NCBI GenBank assembly: GCA_030847615.1
Contig: JAUMIR010000002.1
Location: 194,229,809 to 194,293,808, forward strand
DNA: 64,000 nucleotides
Direction: 5' to 3'
Origin: Gambelia wislizenii
Taxonomy: Eukaryota > Chordata > Lepidosauria > Squamata > Crotaphytidae
Positions within the stretch are counted from its first letter, which is position 1. Each line of letters opens with the position of its first letter. The translations under genes and the position numbers were made by a program. The notes under the pieces were generated by a model, which was not told where the DNA came from, did not search any database, and was given only the letters and a program-made list of their open reading frames with translations. Below are positions 1-10,020 of this stretch, one piece after another.

Positions 1-982
1 CTAATCTAAGCACTGAAGAATCTTAGCAGATTCCTGTAGTTGGCAAATACTTGTTCTCAGATAATTATATGACAATGGCAGCATGTTCTAGTTAATCCTG
101 CACTGTCTGATATGAATGAATATAATATGGACAAACAGGTCTACAGGAAAAGGAGGAGGAAATAAGTAGAAGTTGTTTTTTCTTTGGCTGCCTTCTGATC
201 AACACTCTGAGGTGGATGGGTGGAGCAGGCAAGGCACAATTTCTGCTCCTCCTGATGTGCCACTTTTGAACAGATTGTGCAACATGCTAGCTTCTCATAT
301 AAGGGATAAGGGCTGATCTCTAAGGAGTTTTAAATCAAGATTTCTAAACTCTTATAAAATCCCCTTATTCAAAGGATTTACTTTAGATCTTATAAACCGA
401 ATGTTATCCCAGATTGCACACTTTCTCCCCATCTTCTAAAAAGAGACTGCAACCAATTGTTTCCACACCAGGGATGGGGGACCAAAGAAGAGACTACCCA
501 TATTTTTATATTTTTTCTAGTAGGTGTTGCCCAGTTTTATTTGATGCTGCTATTTTAGATAGGCTTTTTTTAATGGAATTCCCTCTGCCCTATCTTGTTT
601 GACTGAACCTCTTTCAGCCTACGTCTGCACATCTGAAAACCCAACCATTGCTCAGCAGTCTGTTCAGCAGAGGGAGATGTGGTTGCTGATTTTGCACCCA
701 AGCCTTTTAAAAAGGTTTAGTAAAGACTTAGGCCAAACAAGGTTGTGGAAAAATGGCTGGTTGAAAAAAGATTGCACCTTTTAAAACAAACTTATGTATA
801 AATAAGAGTGACTTTAGGTTGCACATGAACCCAGAAACCTCCTTTAGTTATGAGTACAGAGGTTATGGTCTTTAAAATACCTGAGATTCTTGCCTCACCT
901 TAGAAAGTAAACAAGATCAGAGATGTAGGATTTTATGACACATTAAATCCTGTTAGGTTTAACATACCACACCTCTATTTGT
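1..982. other. Unclassified AT-rich DNA, no gene seen
   Basis: I see no recognisable coding region, RNA gene or terminal repeat here. The short open frames have no recognisable motif and random composition. It could be decayed repeat or unique intergenic DNA. Confidence 0.5.
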
Positions 983-1598
983 TGCAGCTAAAAAGGCCAA
1001 TGCGATTTTGGGTTGCATCAATAGAAGTATAGTGTCAAGATCAAGGGAAGTAATAGTGCCACTCTATTCTGCCTTGGCGAGACCTCACCTAGAATACTGT
1101 GTCCAGTTCTGGACACCACAATTCAAAAAGGATATGGACAAATTGGAGTGTGTCCAGAGAAGGGCAACTAAAATGGTGAAAGGTCTGGAAACCATGCCTT
1201 ATGAGGAAAGACTTAGGGAGCTGGGTATGTTTAGCCTAGAAAAAAGACGGTTAAGGGGCGATATGATAGCCCTGTTTAAGTATTTGAAGGGGTGTTACAT
1301 TGAGAATGGAGCAAGCTTGTTTTCTGCTGCTCCAGAGACTAGAACACAGAACAATGGATGCAAGCTCCAGGAACAGAGATTCCACCTCAACATTAGGAGG
1401 AATTTTCTGACAGTAAGAGCTGTTTGGCAGTGGAACACACTCCCTCAGAGTGTAGTGGGGTCTCCTTTGTTGGAGGTTTTAAACAGAGGCTGGATGGCCA
1501 TCTGTCAGGGATGCTTTGATTGTGATTCCTGTGTGGCAGGGGGTTGGACTGGATGGCCCTTGTGATCTCTTCCAACTCTACAATTCTATGATTCTATG
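983..1598 (+). mobile_element. CR1 LINE, 5'-truncated 3' end (copy C1)
   Basis: The end of a CR1-type ORF2 followed by the 3' UTR. The frame at 1008-1565 carries the CR1 post-RT landmarks [30 protein letters not shown] and [17 protein letters not shown]. It is followed by the CR1 3' signature (GGGGTTGGACTGGATGG, then the 8-mer tail ATTCTATG at about 1582-1598). The start is abrupt at 983, as expected of 5'-truncated insertion. No obvious target-site duplication, which is usual for CR1. Confidence 0.93.
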
Positions 1599-2031
1599 CC
1601 CCACCTCCCAGAACTCACAGCTGGTCTCTGTATGTGTACCAAAACTGTATGTGTCTAAACAATTTACACATGAAACTTTCCCTACCTTTTCATAAAGATA
1701 GAGAAATAACCACCTTCTCTTTCATCCTGATAAAGCAAGCTATATCCTGAAAGCTTGCACAGTCCTATTCCTACAGAATTTAGTTCCGTAAAAATGAAAG
1801 GTCTGTCTGCCATTCCTATCATTCCAAAGGCAAGAAGGTCAGCAGTGTACCTCCACATATTACAAAAATCAGGCCTCAAATAAAAGCTCCTGGGACTTAT
1901 TTGTAAAACAAGAAAACACATAACAAGGAAGAGATGGCTAGCTGGCTGGCAATTTTGCACCTATCGTTTTCACAACAGAGCTGGCATTATAGCATATACA
2001 GTGGTACAATATACAAAATCCTTGGCAGATG
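1599..2031. other. Unclassified spacer
   Basis: No gene or repeat family recognised between the CR1 tail and the start of the X element. Confidence 0.4.
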
Positions 2032-2503
2032 TACCCTCCAACATTTCACAGATGACTTGTGTGGTCAGGGAACATCAGAGTGTGGTGAAGATGGCAAAAG
2101 TCAGTGGTAGGCTGGGTCTAAAAATATTGGTTGCCAGGAGACAAAGGGGACCACTGGCGGGGAGCCCAGTCTACCAGACCTCCTCAACCCCTCCAGAAAG
2201 GGAGGGGTTATTGCCCCCCTGCGGGAGCCTGCTGACATTGGGAATCATGATCCCTTGCTTCCCAGGGGAGGAACAGTATGGGGGCCAACCTACCAGCACA
2301 GGGGTCCAAGTCCACTGGCCCAGCCACGGAGAAGACGGATGCCTGGATGCCCTCCATGCAGAGGACACCTCCCTCCCAGTGGCCTTTAATACAACATAAA
2401 TTTTAGTTGCACACAGTAATAATATTGGAACTTCTATTATATTTTCGAGCTACTAAAAGGTCATTAAGATTTTTCTCGCTGGCTTTTCTTCGCAAACGAA
2501 GAT

Positions 2504-5500
2504 TCAGGAAGGACTCATCCCGCGCTTACTGCAAGTGCACTGATGACTAAAAAGGCCAATCCGAGATAAACAAGTCCGGTTGCAGAAAGCACAGCAGAAG
2601 GTCTCCTTGGGTGATGTTTTTGGGTTGTGATTCTTTCTGCGTTGTCGTTTCTCTTCAAGACTTGTTCAGCGTGAGTTCTCAAATAAGGCTGCAGCATTGT
2701 GGATAGTGCGTCTCCATGCCTCCCGATGTGAGGCCAGGGCGGACCACTGTTGGTGATCAATTTGGCCGAGCTTGAAATGTTGTTTCAGGGAGTCTTTGTA
2801 TCACTTTTTTGGAGCGCCCCTCTTATGCTGACCCGTGGCGAGTTCACCGTAGAGTAGTATTTTTGGGAGGCGATGGTCCTCCATCATAGAAACGTGCCCT
2901 GTGCAGCGCAGCTGCGTTCTCAATATCATGGCCTCAATACTGGTGATCCCTGCTTGCTCAAGGACAGCAACATTCGTCACATAGTCAGTCCAGTGTATAT
3001 TTAGGATTGTGCGTAGACAGTGCTGATGAAAGCGCTCGAGGACTCGTAGGTGGTTGCGATAGGTGACCCATGTTTCAGATCCACAAAGGAGGATAGACAG
3101 TACAATGGCTCTATACACACTGATTTTTGTGCTTTACCTCAGGTGTTTATTGCTCCAGACTCTTTTGTGAAGTCTTCCAAATGCACTATATGCCTTTGCT
3201 AATCTGTGATTGATCTCTTTGTCAATCTTGGCATCTGAGGAGATTATGCTTCCCAGGTAGGTGAACTGCTGAACGGACTTGAGCACAGATTTGCCAACAG
3301 CAATGTGGGGATGGTGGTGTTCATCCTGTGGTGCAGGCTGGTAAAGAACTTCTGTTTTCTTCAGGTTGACTTCCAGCCCAAACAGCTCTGCAGCTGTTGC
3401 AAAGTAGGATGTTAGGCACTGCAGAGCTGCTTCTGTCTGGGCAACAAGTGCAGCAGCATCAGCGAACAGCAGCTCACGGACTAGATAGTTTAGAGTCTTA
3501 GTGTGAGCCCTCAGACGGCTTAAGTTAAACAAGCTACCATCAGTACGGTAACGTATATAGATGCCGTCGTCTTCTTCAAGCTCTGCCATAGCCCTTTGGA
3601 GCATCATGCTAAAGAAGATTGTAAATAAAGTTGGTGCAAGAACACAACCTTGCTTCACTGCATTAGTTATTAGAAAGGGCTCTGAAAGAGCATCGCCATA
3701 TCTGACTTGACCATGCTGGCCCTTGTGTAGCAAGGTAATCATTTTAAGGAATTTGGGGGGACATCCTAGTCTTTCCAGGATCTGCCACAGACCTTTTCTA
3801 CTTACAGTGTCGAAGGCTTTGGTGAGGTCGACAAATGTTACATAGAGACCCTGGTTCTGCTCCCTACATTTTTCTTGCAGTTGTCTAAGGGCAAATACCA
3901 TGTCTGTAGTACTCCTATTGGCTCTGAAGCCACATTGGCTTTCAGGGAGAAGTTCTTCTGCAATAGCAGGAACTAATCTGTTCAGGAGTATCCTTGCAAG
4001 GATTTTTCCAGCAATAGAGAGCAGTGTTATGCCTCAATATAGGCATATAGAGCAGTCGGATTTTGCTCCTTTTTTCTTGTACAGGGTGATGATGACTGTA
4101 TCTCGGAGGTCTGATGGCAGTTCCCCTTTTTCCCAGCAATTCACAAGGAATTCGTGGAATTTTTCGTGGAGTGCATGACCTCCGTTTTTCCAAACTTCAG
4201 GTGGGATTCCATCAATCCCAGCTGCCTTGCCGTTTTTCATCTGCTGTATGGCCTTAAGGGTCTCTTCCAAAGTGGGAGCTATGTCCAATTCATTTTTCAT
4301 CGGTTTTTGTATCACATGTTGGATAGCTGAGCCTTGGACTACTCCGTTGGCACTAAAGAGACTTTGAAAATGTTCAGCCCAGCGATTCAGGATGGAGGTT
4401 TTATCAGTAATTAATGTTTGACCATCTGTACTGTATAAGGAGCTTTGGACCTGATGAGTAGGTCCAAACACTGCTTTAAGAGCTTCATAAAATCCTCTAT
4501 GATCACCCAGATCTGCACAGCATTGTGTCTTTTCTGCTATATTGATCCATGATTTGTTCTGCATGACTCGGAGTTTTTGTTGTAGTTTACTACATGTGAA
4601 GCGGAAAGCTGCTTTTCTTACATGGCAGGTTGGCTGGGCGAGGTATGCCTGGTGAGCAGTTCTCTTCTTTGCCAACAGCTCCTGGATCTCTTGGTTGTTT
4701 TCATCAAACCAGTCTTGATTTTTCTTGTGGGAGAACCCGAGGGATTCTTCTGCAGACTGGAGGATACTGTTTTTGATATGTTGCCAAAGCACTGTAGGAG
4801 AAGGATCTGTAGGATGGTCTTCAAGTTTCATTTGTAGATTTGCCTGGAAGTTGTCTCTCATGGTAGCTTGTTGAAGATTGTTGACTTGGAGTCTCTTCTT
4901 TAGGATGCCACCCCTCTTAGGTTTGAACTTAAGATGAAGATTTAGTTTACATCTGACGAGGCAATGATCTGTATGGCATTCTTCACTGGGCATCACTCGG
5001 GTATGACGGACATCACGAATGTCTCTCTGATGGACTAGAACATAGTCAATGAGGTGCCAATGTTTGGAACGGGGATGCATCCAGGTTGTCTTCAAGCTAT
5101 CTTTCTGCTGAACGATTGTGTTTGTAATAGTCAGCTGTTGTTCTGCACAGAACTCTAGCAGGAGGCGTCCGTTATCATTGCAATTTCCAACACCATGCTT
5201 GCCTAAGACACCTTTCCAGGCTTCGGAGTTCTTTCCTACTCTGGCATTGAAGTCACCAAGGATAATAATTTTATCTTCTACAGGGACTTTTTGTATGAGT
5301 TGGCGTAGGTCTGTGTAGAATTTGTCTTTCTCTACAGGGTCGGCTTGCATAGTTGGGGCATAAATACTAAAGAGAACAACATGTGGGAGGCGTAAGGAAA
5401 TAATGCGATCAGAGTGTCCTGTTGGCAACGTTTCAAGTTTGGAGGCAATGGAGTTTTTAATCATAAAGCCTACTCCTGAAAGATGTTTTTCGGTTTTGGG

Positions 5501-5668
5501 TTTGCCAGACCAGTAAAGTGTGTAGCCATCGCCATGTTCTTTAAGGCTGCCTTCCTCATGGAAGTGAACTTCACTAAGAGCAGCGATGTCAATATTAAGC
5601 CGTGATAGTTCAAGGGCTATTAGGGCAGAACGACGCTCAGGCCGTCCACTATCTTCAGAGTCTTGCAT
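2504..5668 (-). pseudogene. LINE A ORF2 (endonuclease + reverse transcriptase), three in-frame stops
   Basis: From ATG at 5668 to the stop at 2504 is 1,054 codons in one uninterrupted frame, broken only by stops at 4034, 3134 and 2801. The frame is also open upstream to about 5755 and includes LACWNIRTM, the start of the APE nuclease fold. Endonuclease landmarks: ALSEVHF, YAPTMQADP, ILGDFNARVG and SKHWHLIDYVL. RT landmarks: MKNGKAAGIDGIPPEVWK, TFVDLTKAFDTVSR and NAVKQGCVLAPTLF. The catalytic box reads FADA where LINE B has FADD, so the second aspartate is lost. The C-terminus holds a CxxCxRxC...H(x3)C motif; its cysteines are clearer in the 25.0-kb copy. Other copies carry CAA or CGA at the stop positions, so C-to-T decay explains all three. 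The product would act in target-primed reverse transcription. Confidence 0.88.
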
Positions 5669-5699
5669 GGTTCTGATGTTCCAGCATGCAAGTGTCAGT

Positions 5700-6005
5700 T
5701 TATTTACACCTTTGGAGGCCGGTGTGTGCCTTTGTTTCTTTGCCTTGGTTTGACTGCATCAGAAGATGCCCGTTGGCCGCGGCTAGCCAACCAGGTAGTT
5801 GGGGATAAGCTTTCATTAGGCCACCTTTTCTAGGCCCCTCTCCATATGGAGCAAGCAGTGCTCTCCTTAGAAAGGCTGCTTGGTCATTCAGGATGCTGCC
5901 GAACAAGACTATCATCTCCCGGGTCAGCCTCGAGCGACCAATGTCCTGAACCGCCTGGATGCAGGGTTGGGTCTGCGGCTTCCAGTGCATCTTTACACCT
6001 GCCAT
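5700..6005 (-). CDS. LINE A ORF1, 101 aa, overlapping ORF2 frame
   Basis: Open from ATG at 6005 to TAA at 5700; an in-frame GTG extends it by four codons to 6017, and a TAG lies just upstream. It starts MAGVKMHWKPQTQP. LINE B keeps the same start, much of the same peptide and the same TAA, but with a frameshift in an A-run. No known domain is recognised: no coiled coil, no zinc knuckle. The last ~50 nt overlap the ORF2 frame, which is open upstream to about 5755 without an ATG. This resembles the tiny ORF1 of RTE LINEs. Whether the peptide is made is unknown. Confidence 0.5.
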   Translation of the reverse strand: MAGVKMHWKPQTQPCIQAVQDIGRSRLTREMIVLFGSILNDQAAFLRRALLAPYGEGPRKGGLMKAYPQLPGWLAAANGHLLMQSNQGKETKAHTGLQRCK

Positions 6006-6462
6006 TTCGTCCCTCACCTATCGCTACAGGGCTTTTTTGGAACTGGATTTGTCCTTCGAGCCTGTGCAATGGATTTTTCTGGTGGAGCGCAGTGTGCACA
6101 GAACTGGCCTCATCCTTTAAACCAAAGGTTCGTCTGCTGACCTTGCAAGCATGGACGGTAGCAGCGAGGTCCTCGGGTCATAGGTTTGATTAGAGTTTCC
6201 TTCTCTTAGATGCTTGACCTTACAGGGTTGGACGAGCACCATCTGCCCGGGTTTGGGATTAGAGTTTTCCTTCTCCTAGGACGGTTGCCATAAGGCTAGA
6301 GAGCCCATCCTGCCCTTTGACGCCCTTTGTCAGACCCTTTGGTTTTGACCTGTCTGTCATGGGAGACCCTACCAGTGGCTATTATGCCACCGCCAGCATA
6401 GCTCAAAACATCATTAGGGTACGCACGCCTCTCTCCCACGACAAGGGGGCGTCAGTGGAGAG
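6006..6462 (-). promoter_or_regulatory. LINE A 5' untranslated region
   Basis: About 450 bp upstream of ORF1, GC-richer than the flanks and conserved in LINE B at 58260-58718. Non-LTR elements carry an internal promoter here. I see no TATA box or defined factor sites, so the promoter role is inferred from position only. Confidence 0.45.
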
Positions 6463-6465
6463 GAT

Positions 6466-6507
6466 TTTTAACATATTGTCTAATATTTTTTAACATATTG
6501 TCTAATG
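6466..6507. repeat. Short tandem duplication
   Basis: TTTTTAACATATTGTCTAAT occurs twice in tandem (about 6465-6484 and 6487-6506) just outside the 5' end of LINE A, within the host hAT element. Confidence 0.7.
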
Positions 6508-6768
6508 TTTAAGGGGGGGCACTTCATCAGGGACCCACAGGGCCCACTTACCATCTGACAAGTCGACACCCTGGCTAGTCCGCCACTGGGAAAAATTATT
6601 ATTGAGGAAGAACACACAAGCTAGGAGAGGCTGCTTTTGCCTGACCCTGCTGAGACGGGTAAGATTCCACCTCCTGTCCCCGTTCCCCCCCATCCGCACA
6701 TACCTTTTTGAGTTAATTGAGAGCAAACTACTTTTGCATTTTAATTTTCTTGAAAATATACAGCTGAA

Positions 6769-7960
6769 GTAATCTGTCACATGAGTACCCAGGAATCCAA
6801 CACGATTTTAGAACTCCTCAAGGAAAGGCGGGTTGTATAGTATATTTATTTATTTTCAGCAGGTAAAAACAATGCTATTCTTAACAGCTATGTAGGTGGC
6901 TGTCTTTGACTATAGACATTTAGACACACTGACCTGGGAAGAAGTCTTGTTGAACTCAGTCAGGTTTGCAAATACACATGCCTAATTGGCAGACATTTGA
7001 CAGTTAACTTTAAGAAGAATGAATATTATGACAGGCTGAAACCATCCCTAACTGGGATCCACAGCATCATCCCACCACTGCCCAGTTATGGATGGCTTCT
7101 GCAACGTGACTTTCCAAGCTCTGCTTTCAGACTGTGGAACTGTTTGTTTTGTTTTTTGTTTGCTTTTTTAGTTATTCCTGTTACTAGAAGGTACTTAGGC
7201 CTAACATATCTTACTCAGAAAACACCCAAGCACTACTGTTTACTAGGACCAGTACAAAAACCATTTGGCTATTGAAGAACTAGATACATTTCAGGTAGGT
7301 GATATGACATTTCAGAGCCTATTTCAGTTCTCCTGAAACCACAAATTGCGAGGCAGCCTTGTGGCAAGGCTATTTGTGGATGTATTCCATCCTGCCGTGG
7401 TGATGACAAAAGTTTGGGTTCTCTTTCTGCACAGTTTCTGTGGAGGAAGGTCTATGTGCATCCCTATTTAAAAATAATATGCTTTGGCATACTGAGTGGA
7501 CTTACTGCAGGTGACAGAGTTAACCACTTGCCTATGACTGATGGTTTAAATAGAGTAGGGACTTGGTCAGTTGGGAAAACAGGGCCAGTTGAGAAAGTAA
7601 GGAGTAAAAGAAGAACTGGAGGAAAGTTAGGGAGTGAGAGGAGAAAAAAAAAACAAGTGGATAAATGTGGTTAAAAATCTGGTGAACAGGATAGCTGTTA
7701 AAGAGGAGATGTCCGGATACTCAAACTACTAGTTGATAGCCTTAAAATGACTTATTTGGTATGGCTGTTGTTTTCCGTAAATGAATTTTATAATGGATTT
7801 TGATTCAACAATGCCTTCTGCTCTGGTGAATTTTAAGCTTTGAATTGTACAGTACACTCTGCCTGTAACTCTTCCCCTTTCTAATAAACTAACTCTGGCC
7901 ATGACAGGTTTTTTAATTGCTCTGAAGAAAGTTACTGAAGTATCAAACAACATACATAGG
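6769..7960. other. Unclassified DNA, no gene seen
   Basis: No coding similarity or recognisable repeat ends. An A-rich stretch lies near 7645. Short open frames here have no motif. Confidence 0.4.
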
Positions 7961-8140
7961 CATACCCTCCAACTGTCCTGTCCTGCAAAGTCTTTGGTTT
8001 TCCTATTGTTTTCAGCTGGTTTTAAAATGCCCAGTTTCTGTGTCTTCTCCCACTTTTCCTCTTTGTCCTCAGCTTCCATTGGTGAAAACTGAGTTCAAAG
8101 TTCAAAAGAAGTTTGCATCAATTACGGTAACTCAGCAGGC
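7961..8140 (-). mobile_element. Element X, copy 2 (terminal fragment)
   Basis: Begins ATACCCTCCAACTGTCC, the inverted counterpart of the X-element terminus. It continues with CTTTGTCCTCAGCTT, matching in reverse the stretch to the right of LINE B (AAGCTGAGGACAAAG at 58731). Only one end is present. Confidence 0.5.
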
Positions 8141-8173
8141 CAGGAGAGGAGAGGAGCTCCTTGTGGGATTTTA

Positions 8174-8646
8174 GGAGATTATCCACAGGGACAAAAATAG
8201 CGTCCCCCTCTCCCGCTCCATCCCTGTTTCTCACCAGAGAACGATTGTGCGGGAAATTTAAAAATAAACTGCAAAATACACATTTTAAAATGACAGCAAG
8301 CAGAAAAACACGCTAAAAAAATTCCAAGTAACCCGGGAAGGAGGAAAAAAAGGATGTCACTTACCTGGATGTCCTGATCGCACCCGGAAGTGTTCGGCAG
8401 GGACCTCCTACTACGGCTGGCATTGCGCCAGCAAAACAGGGCACCTTATCGCTCGCCCGTGATTCCATCACAGAAATGGAACAGGTGATCTATTGCCAGC
8501 TTAAGCCATCAATAGAAAGGAACGTAGACAGAACGGAAGCTGCAGAGGGACACAACGCCACAGGGACGTCATCATCTGATATTCAAGCCCTTTGGAAATG
8601 TCCTGTCATCCCTGTGGTGGCATATTATGGGCATCTGATAATCTGC
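8174..8646. mobile_element. Harbinger-like MITE, 473 bp
   Basis: The left end GGAGATTATCCACAGGG and the inverted right end GCAGATTATCAGATGCCC resemble the GGAnNTTnTCAGAC termini of the elements at 16936 and 46215. Flanks TTA (8171-8173) and TTG (8647-8649) fit a decayed 3-bp duplication. No transposase; the 67-codon frame at 8476 is probably incidental. Confidence 0.5.
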
Positions 8647-8659
8647 TTGCTCTTGCAGT

Positions 8660-9205
8660 ATGCTTATTATATTGATTAATTGATTTGATTTGATTTGATT
8701 TATATGCCACCTTTCTCCCAAAATGGGACCCAAGGTGGCTCACAAAACATAAAATACAACATAGAATTAAAAATATGACAATTGGAAGTTAAAAACAATT
8801 AAAATAATGACAATTTAAACTTATATAAAACATTAAAAAGTTAAAAAAATAAAAGCAGACCCCAATAAAAAGCCTCTCTGTGCGCACAACTACAAATTAA
8901 AAGCCTGCTTGAATAAAAACGTCTTTGCCTGCCAGTGAACTGAAAGCAGGGAGGGGGCCAGCCTAGCCTCCCATGGGAGGGAGTTCCAGAGGGTAGGAGC
9001 AGCCATAGAGAGGGCTCTCTCTTGTCCTCACCAAGCGAGCCTGTGATGATGGTGGGACTGAGAGAAATCCTTCCCCAATGATATTAAAATTCTGGCAGGT
9101 TCATATCAGGAGATATGATATTTCAAATAGTTTGGAGCTAAGCCATATAGGGCTTTATAGGTCGTGACCAGCGCTTTGAATTGTGCCCACAAACAAACTG
9201 TTAGC
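8660..9205 (-). mobile_element. L2-type LINE 3' end
   Basis: Read on the minus strand it gives the L2 ORF2 C-terminal pattern (YKALYGL, then AAPTLWNSLPWEARLAPS), then the tail 'GTGAGCCACCTTGGGTCCC...ATATAAATC' and repeats of AAATC at about 8670-8700. 5'-truncated and riddled with stops. Confidence 0.8.
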
Positions 9206-9435
9206 CAATGAAGCTGTTTTAACAAGGGAGTTATATGCACCATATAACTGGCAGGCAAAAGGAAACTACTGTGGCCTCTCCCAACTTGTCTTCTGCCTTG
9301 TGAATAACTTTTGCCATCTTGAACACAGTTTGCTTGGCCCAGTTTTCATCTGTGAAATGCAGGAGGGTATGCGTGGGTGATTATATTGCAGTTAGGGAAG
9401 ACCCACACACATGATGATAACTGTGCAGCCATGAT

Positions 9436-10020
9436 AACTGTGGGGTTGTCTAAATGGTGAAAATATTCCTCACAGAATGTGAGGAGAACCCTACTTGTCT
9501 TAATGGGATCCCGCACTGCTTTGCCATATTCAGAAGGAGGGGGGCCCAAAGCACCAAAAATTCAGAAGGAAAAGCCTTCATGGCTTTCTCCAGAGTTTTT
9601 AAACAGCAACAAGGGGGATGCACATTCCTGCTTGTTGGGACAAGCAATTCACTTTGAATCACTTTCCCATATGACTGGAAGCATAAAGCTGATTTGCAGG
9701 ATGAGTGTGGGGGTGGGGCTTACTAACAAGGTAAGCACCTGCAGCCACCATGTTGGATTTTTGCCTTAGCGCTCACTCACTCGCTAAGGCGATAATACAG
9801 CGTGGTGGTGGTGTTTCCTTTTTAGTAAAGGTGAAATATTGCTCTATCGCACATAGGGAATATTTTTTTAAAAAAAGTTCGATGGGGGCAAATTCAGGTA
9901 AGTTAAGACATGAATAAATCACTTGAGGCTGCCATCTCAATTTGCAGACATGCAATGTTTATGTCTGCCAAAAAAATCATAGCTGCTGCGATTTTCCATT
10001 ACTGTGGAGCAATATGGGGA
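9436..10020 (+). mobile_element. Unclassified interspersed repeat 'U1', copy 1
   Basis: Shares long collinear similarity with 37459-37680 plus 39409-39665: GGGTTGTCTAA, CCTACTTGTCT, TTCAGAAGGAGGGGGG, GCACATTCCTGCT, AAGGTAAGCAC, then TTGGATTTTTGCCTTAGC and CACTCGCTAAGG. I cannot assign a class; no coding frame or clear terminal repeats. The ends are approximate. Confidence 0.6.

Larger units (their letters stand above)
2475..6462 (-). mobile_element. LINE A: full-length-looking APE-type non-LTR retrotransposon
   Basis: About 3,988 bp, reading right to left: a ~450-bp 5' region, a short ORF1 (6005-5700), then ORF2 with APE endonuclease, reverse transcriptase and a C-terminal zinc-finger-like motif ending at 2504, and a ~30-nt 3' UTR containing a CTTCG-TTTG-CGAAG hairpin. 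It is flanked by GATTTTT at 2468-2474 and 6463-6469, a candidate 7-bp target duplication. The 5' end matches that of LINE B (54723-58718) to within a few bases, which argues that both are complete. Minimal 3' UTR and overlapping small ORF1 are features of RTE-clade LINEs; the Vingi/I group is an alternative. The clade needs a tree. Confidence 0.85.
2102..6588. mobile_element. hAT-like non-autonomous element hosting LINE A
   Basis: Ends are CAGTGGTAGGCTGGG on the left and, inverted, CAGTGGCGGACTAGCC on the right. The flanks GCAAAAGT (2094-2101) and GGAAAAAT (6589-6596) look like an 8-bp target duplication with two mismatches, typical of hAT. Removing LINE A leaves about 500 bp (2102-2474 plus 6463-6588). 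A GC-rich hairpin (AACCCCTCC/GGAGGGGTT) lies at 2186-2209. No transposase. Confidence 0.65.
2032..6768 (+). mobile_element. Non-autonomous TIR-type element 'X', copy 1, split by a hAT element
   Basis: The left part (2032-2101) begins TACCCTCCAAC and the right part resumes at about 6597. The two parts line up with the continuous piece at 54495-54710, which shares 'CCTCCAACATTTCACAGA', 'CAAGATGGCAAAAGT' (one mismatch here), 'TAGGAGAGGCTGC' and 'GAGTTAATTGAG'. The interruption is a hAT element with LINE A inside it. I infer a DNA transposon because a related piece at 7961 carries the same ACCCTCCAAC end in inverted orientation. The class is not certain. Confidence 0.6.

Noticed and set aside
2801..5668. 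Host gene resembling 'craniofacial development protein 2' or an endonuclease/phosphatase
   Set aside because: The similarity is to the APE nuclease of a LINE; it is fused to RT, present twice, and flanked by target duplications.
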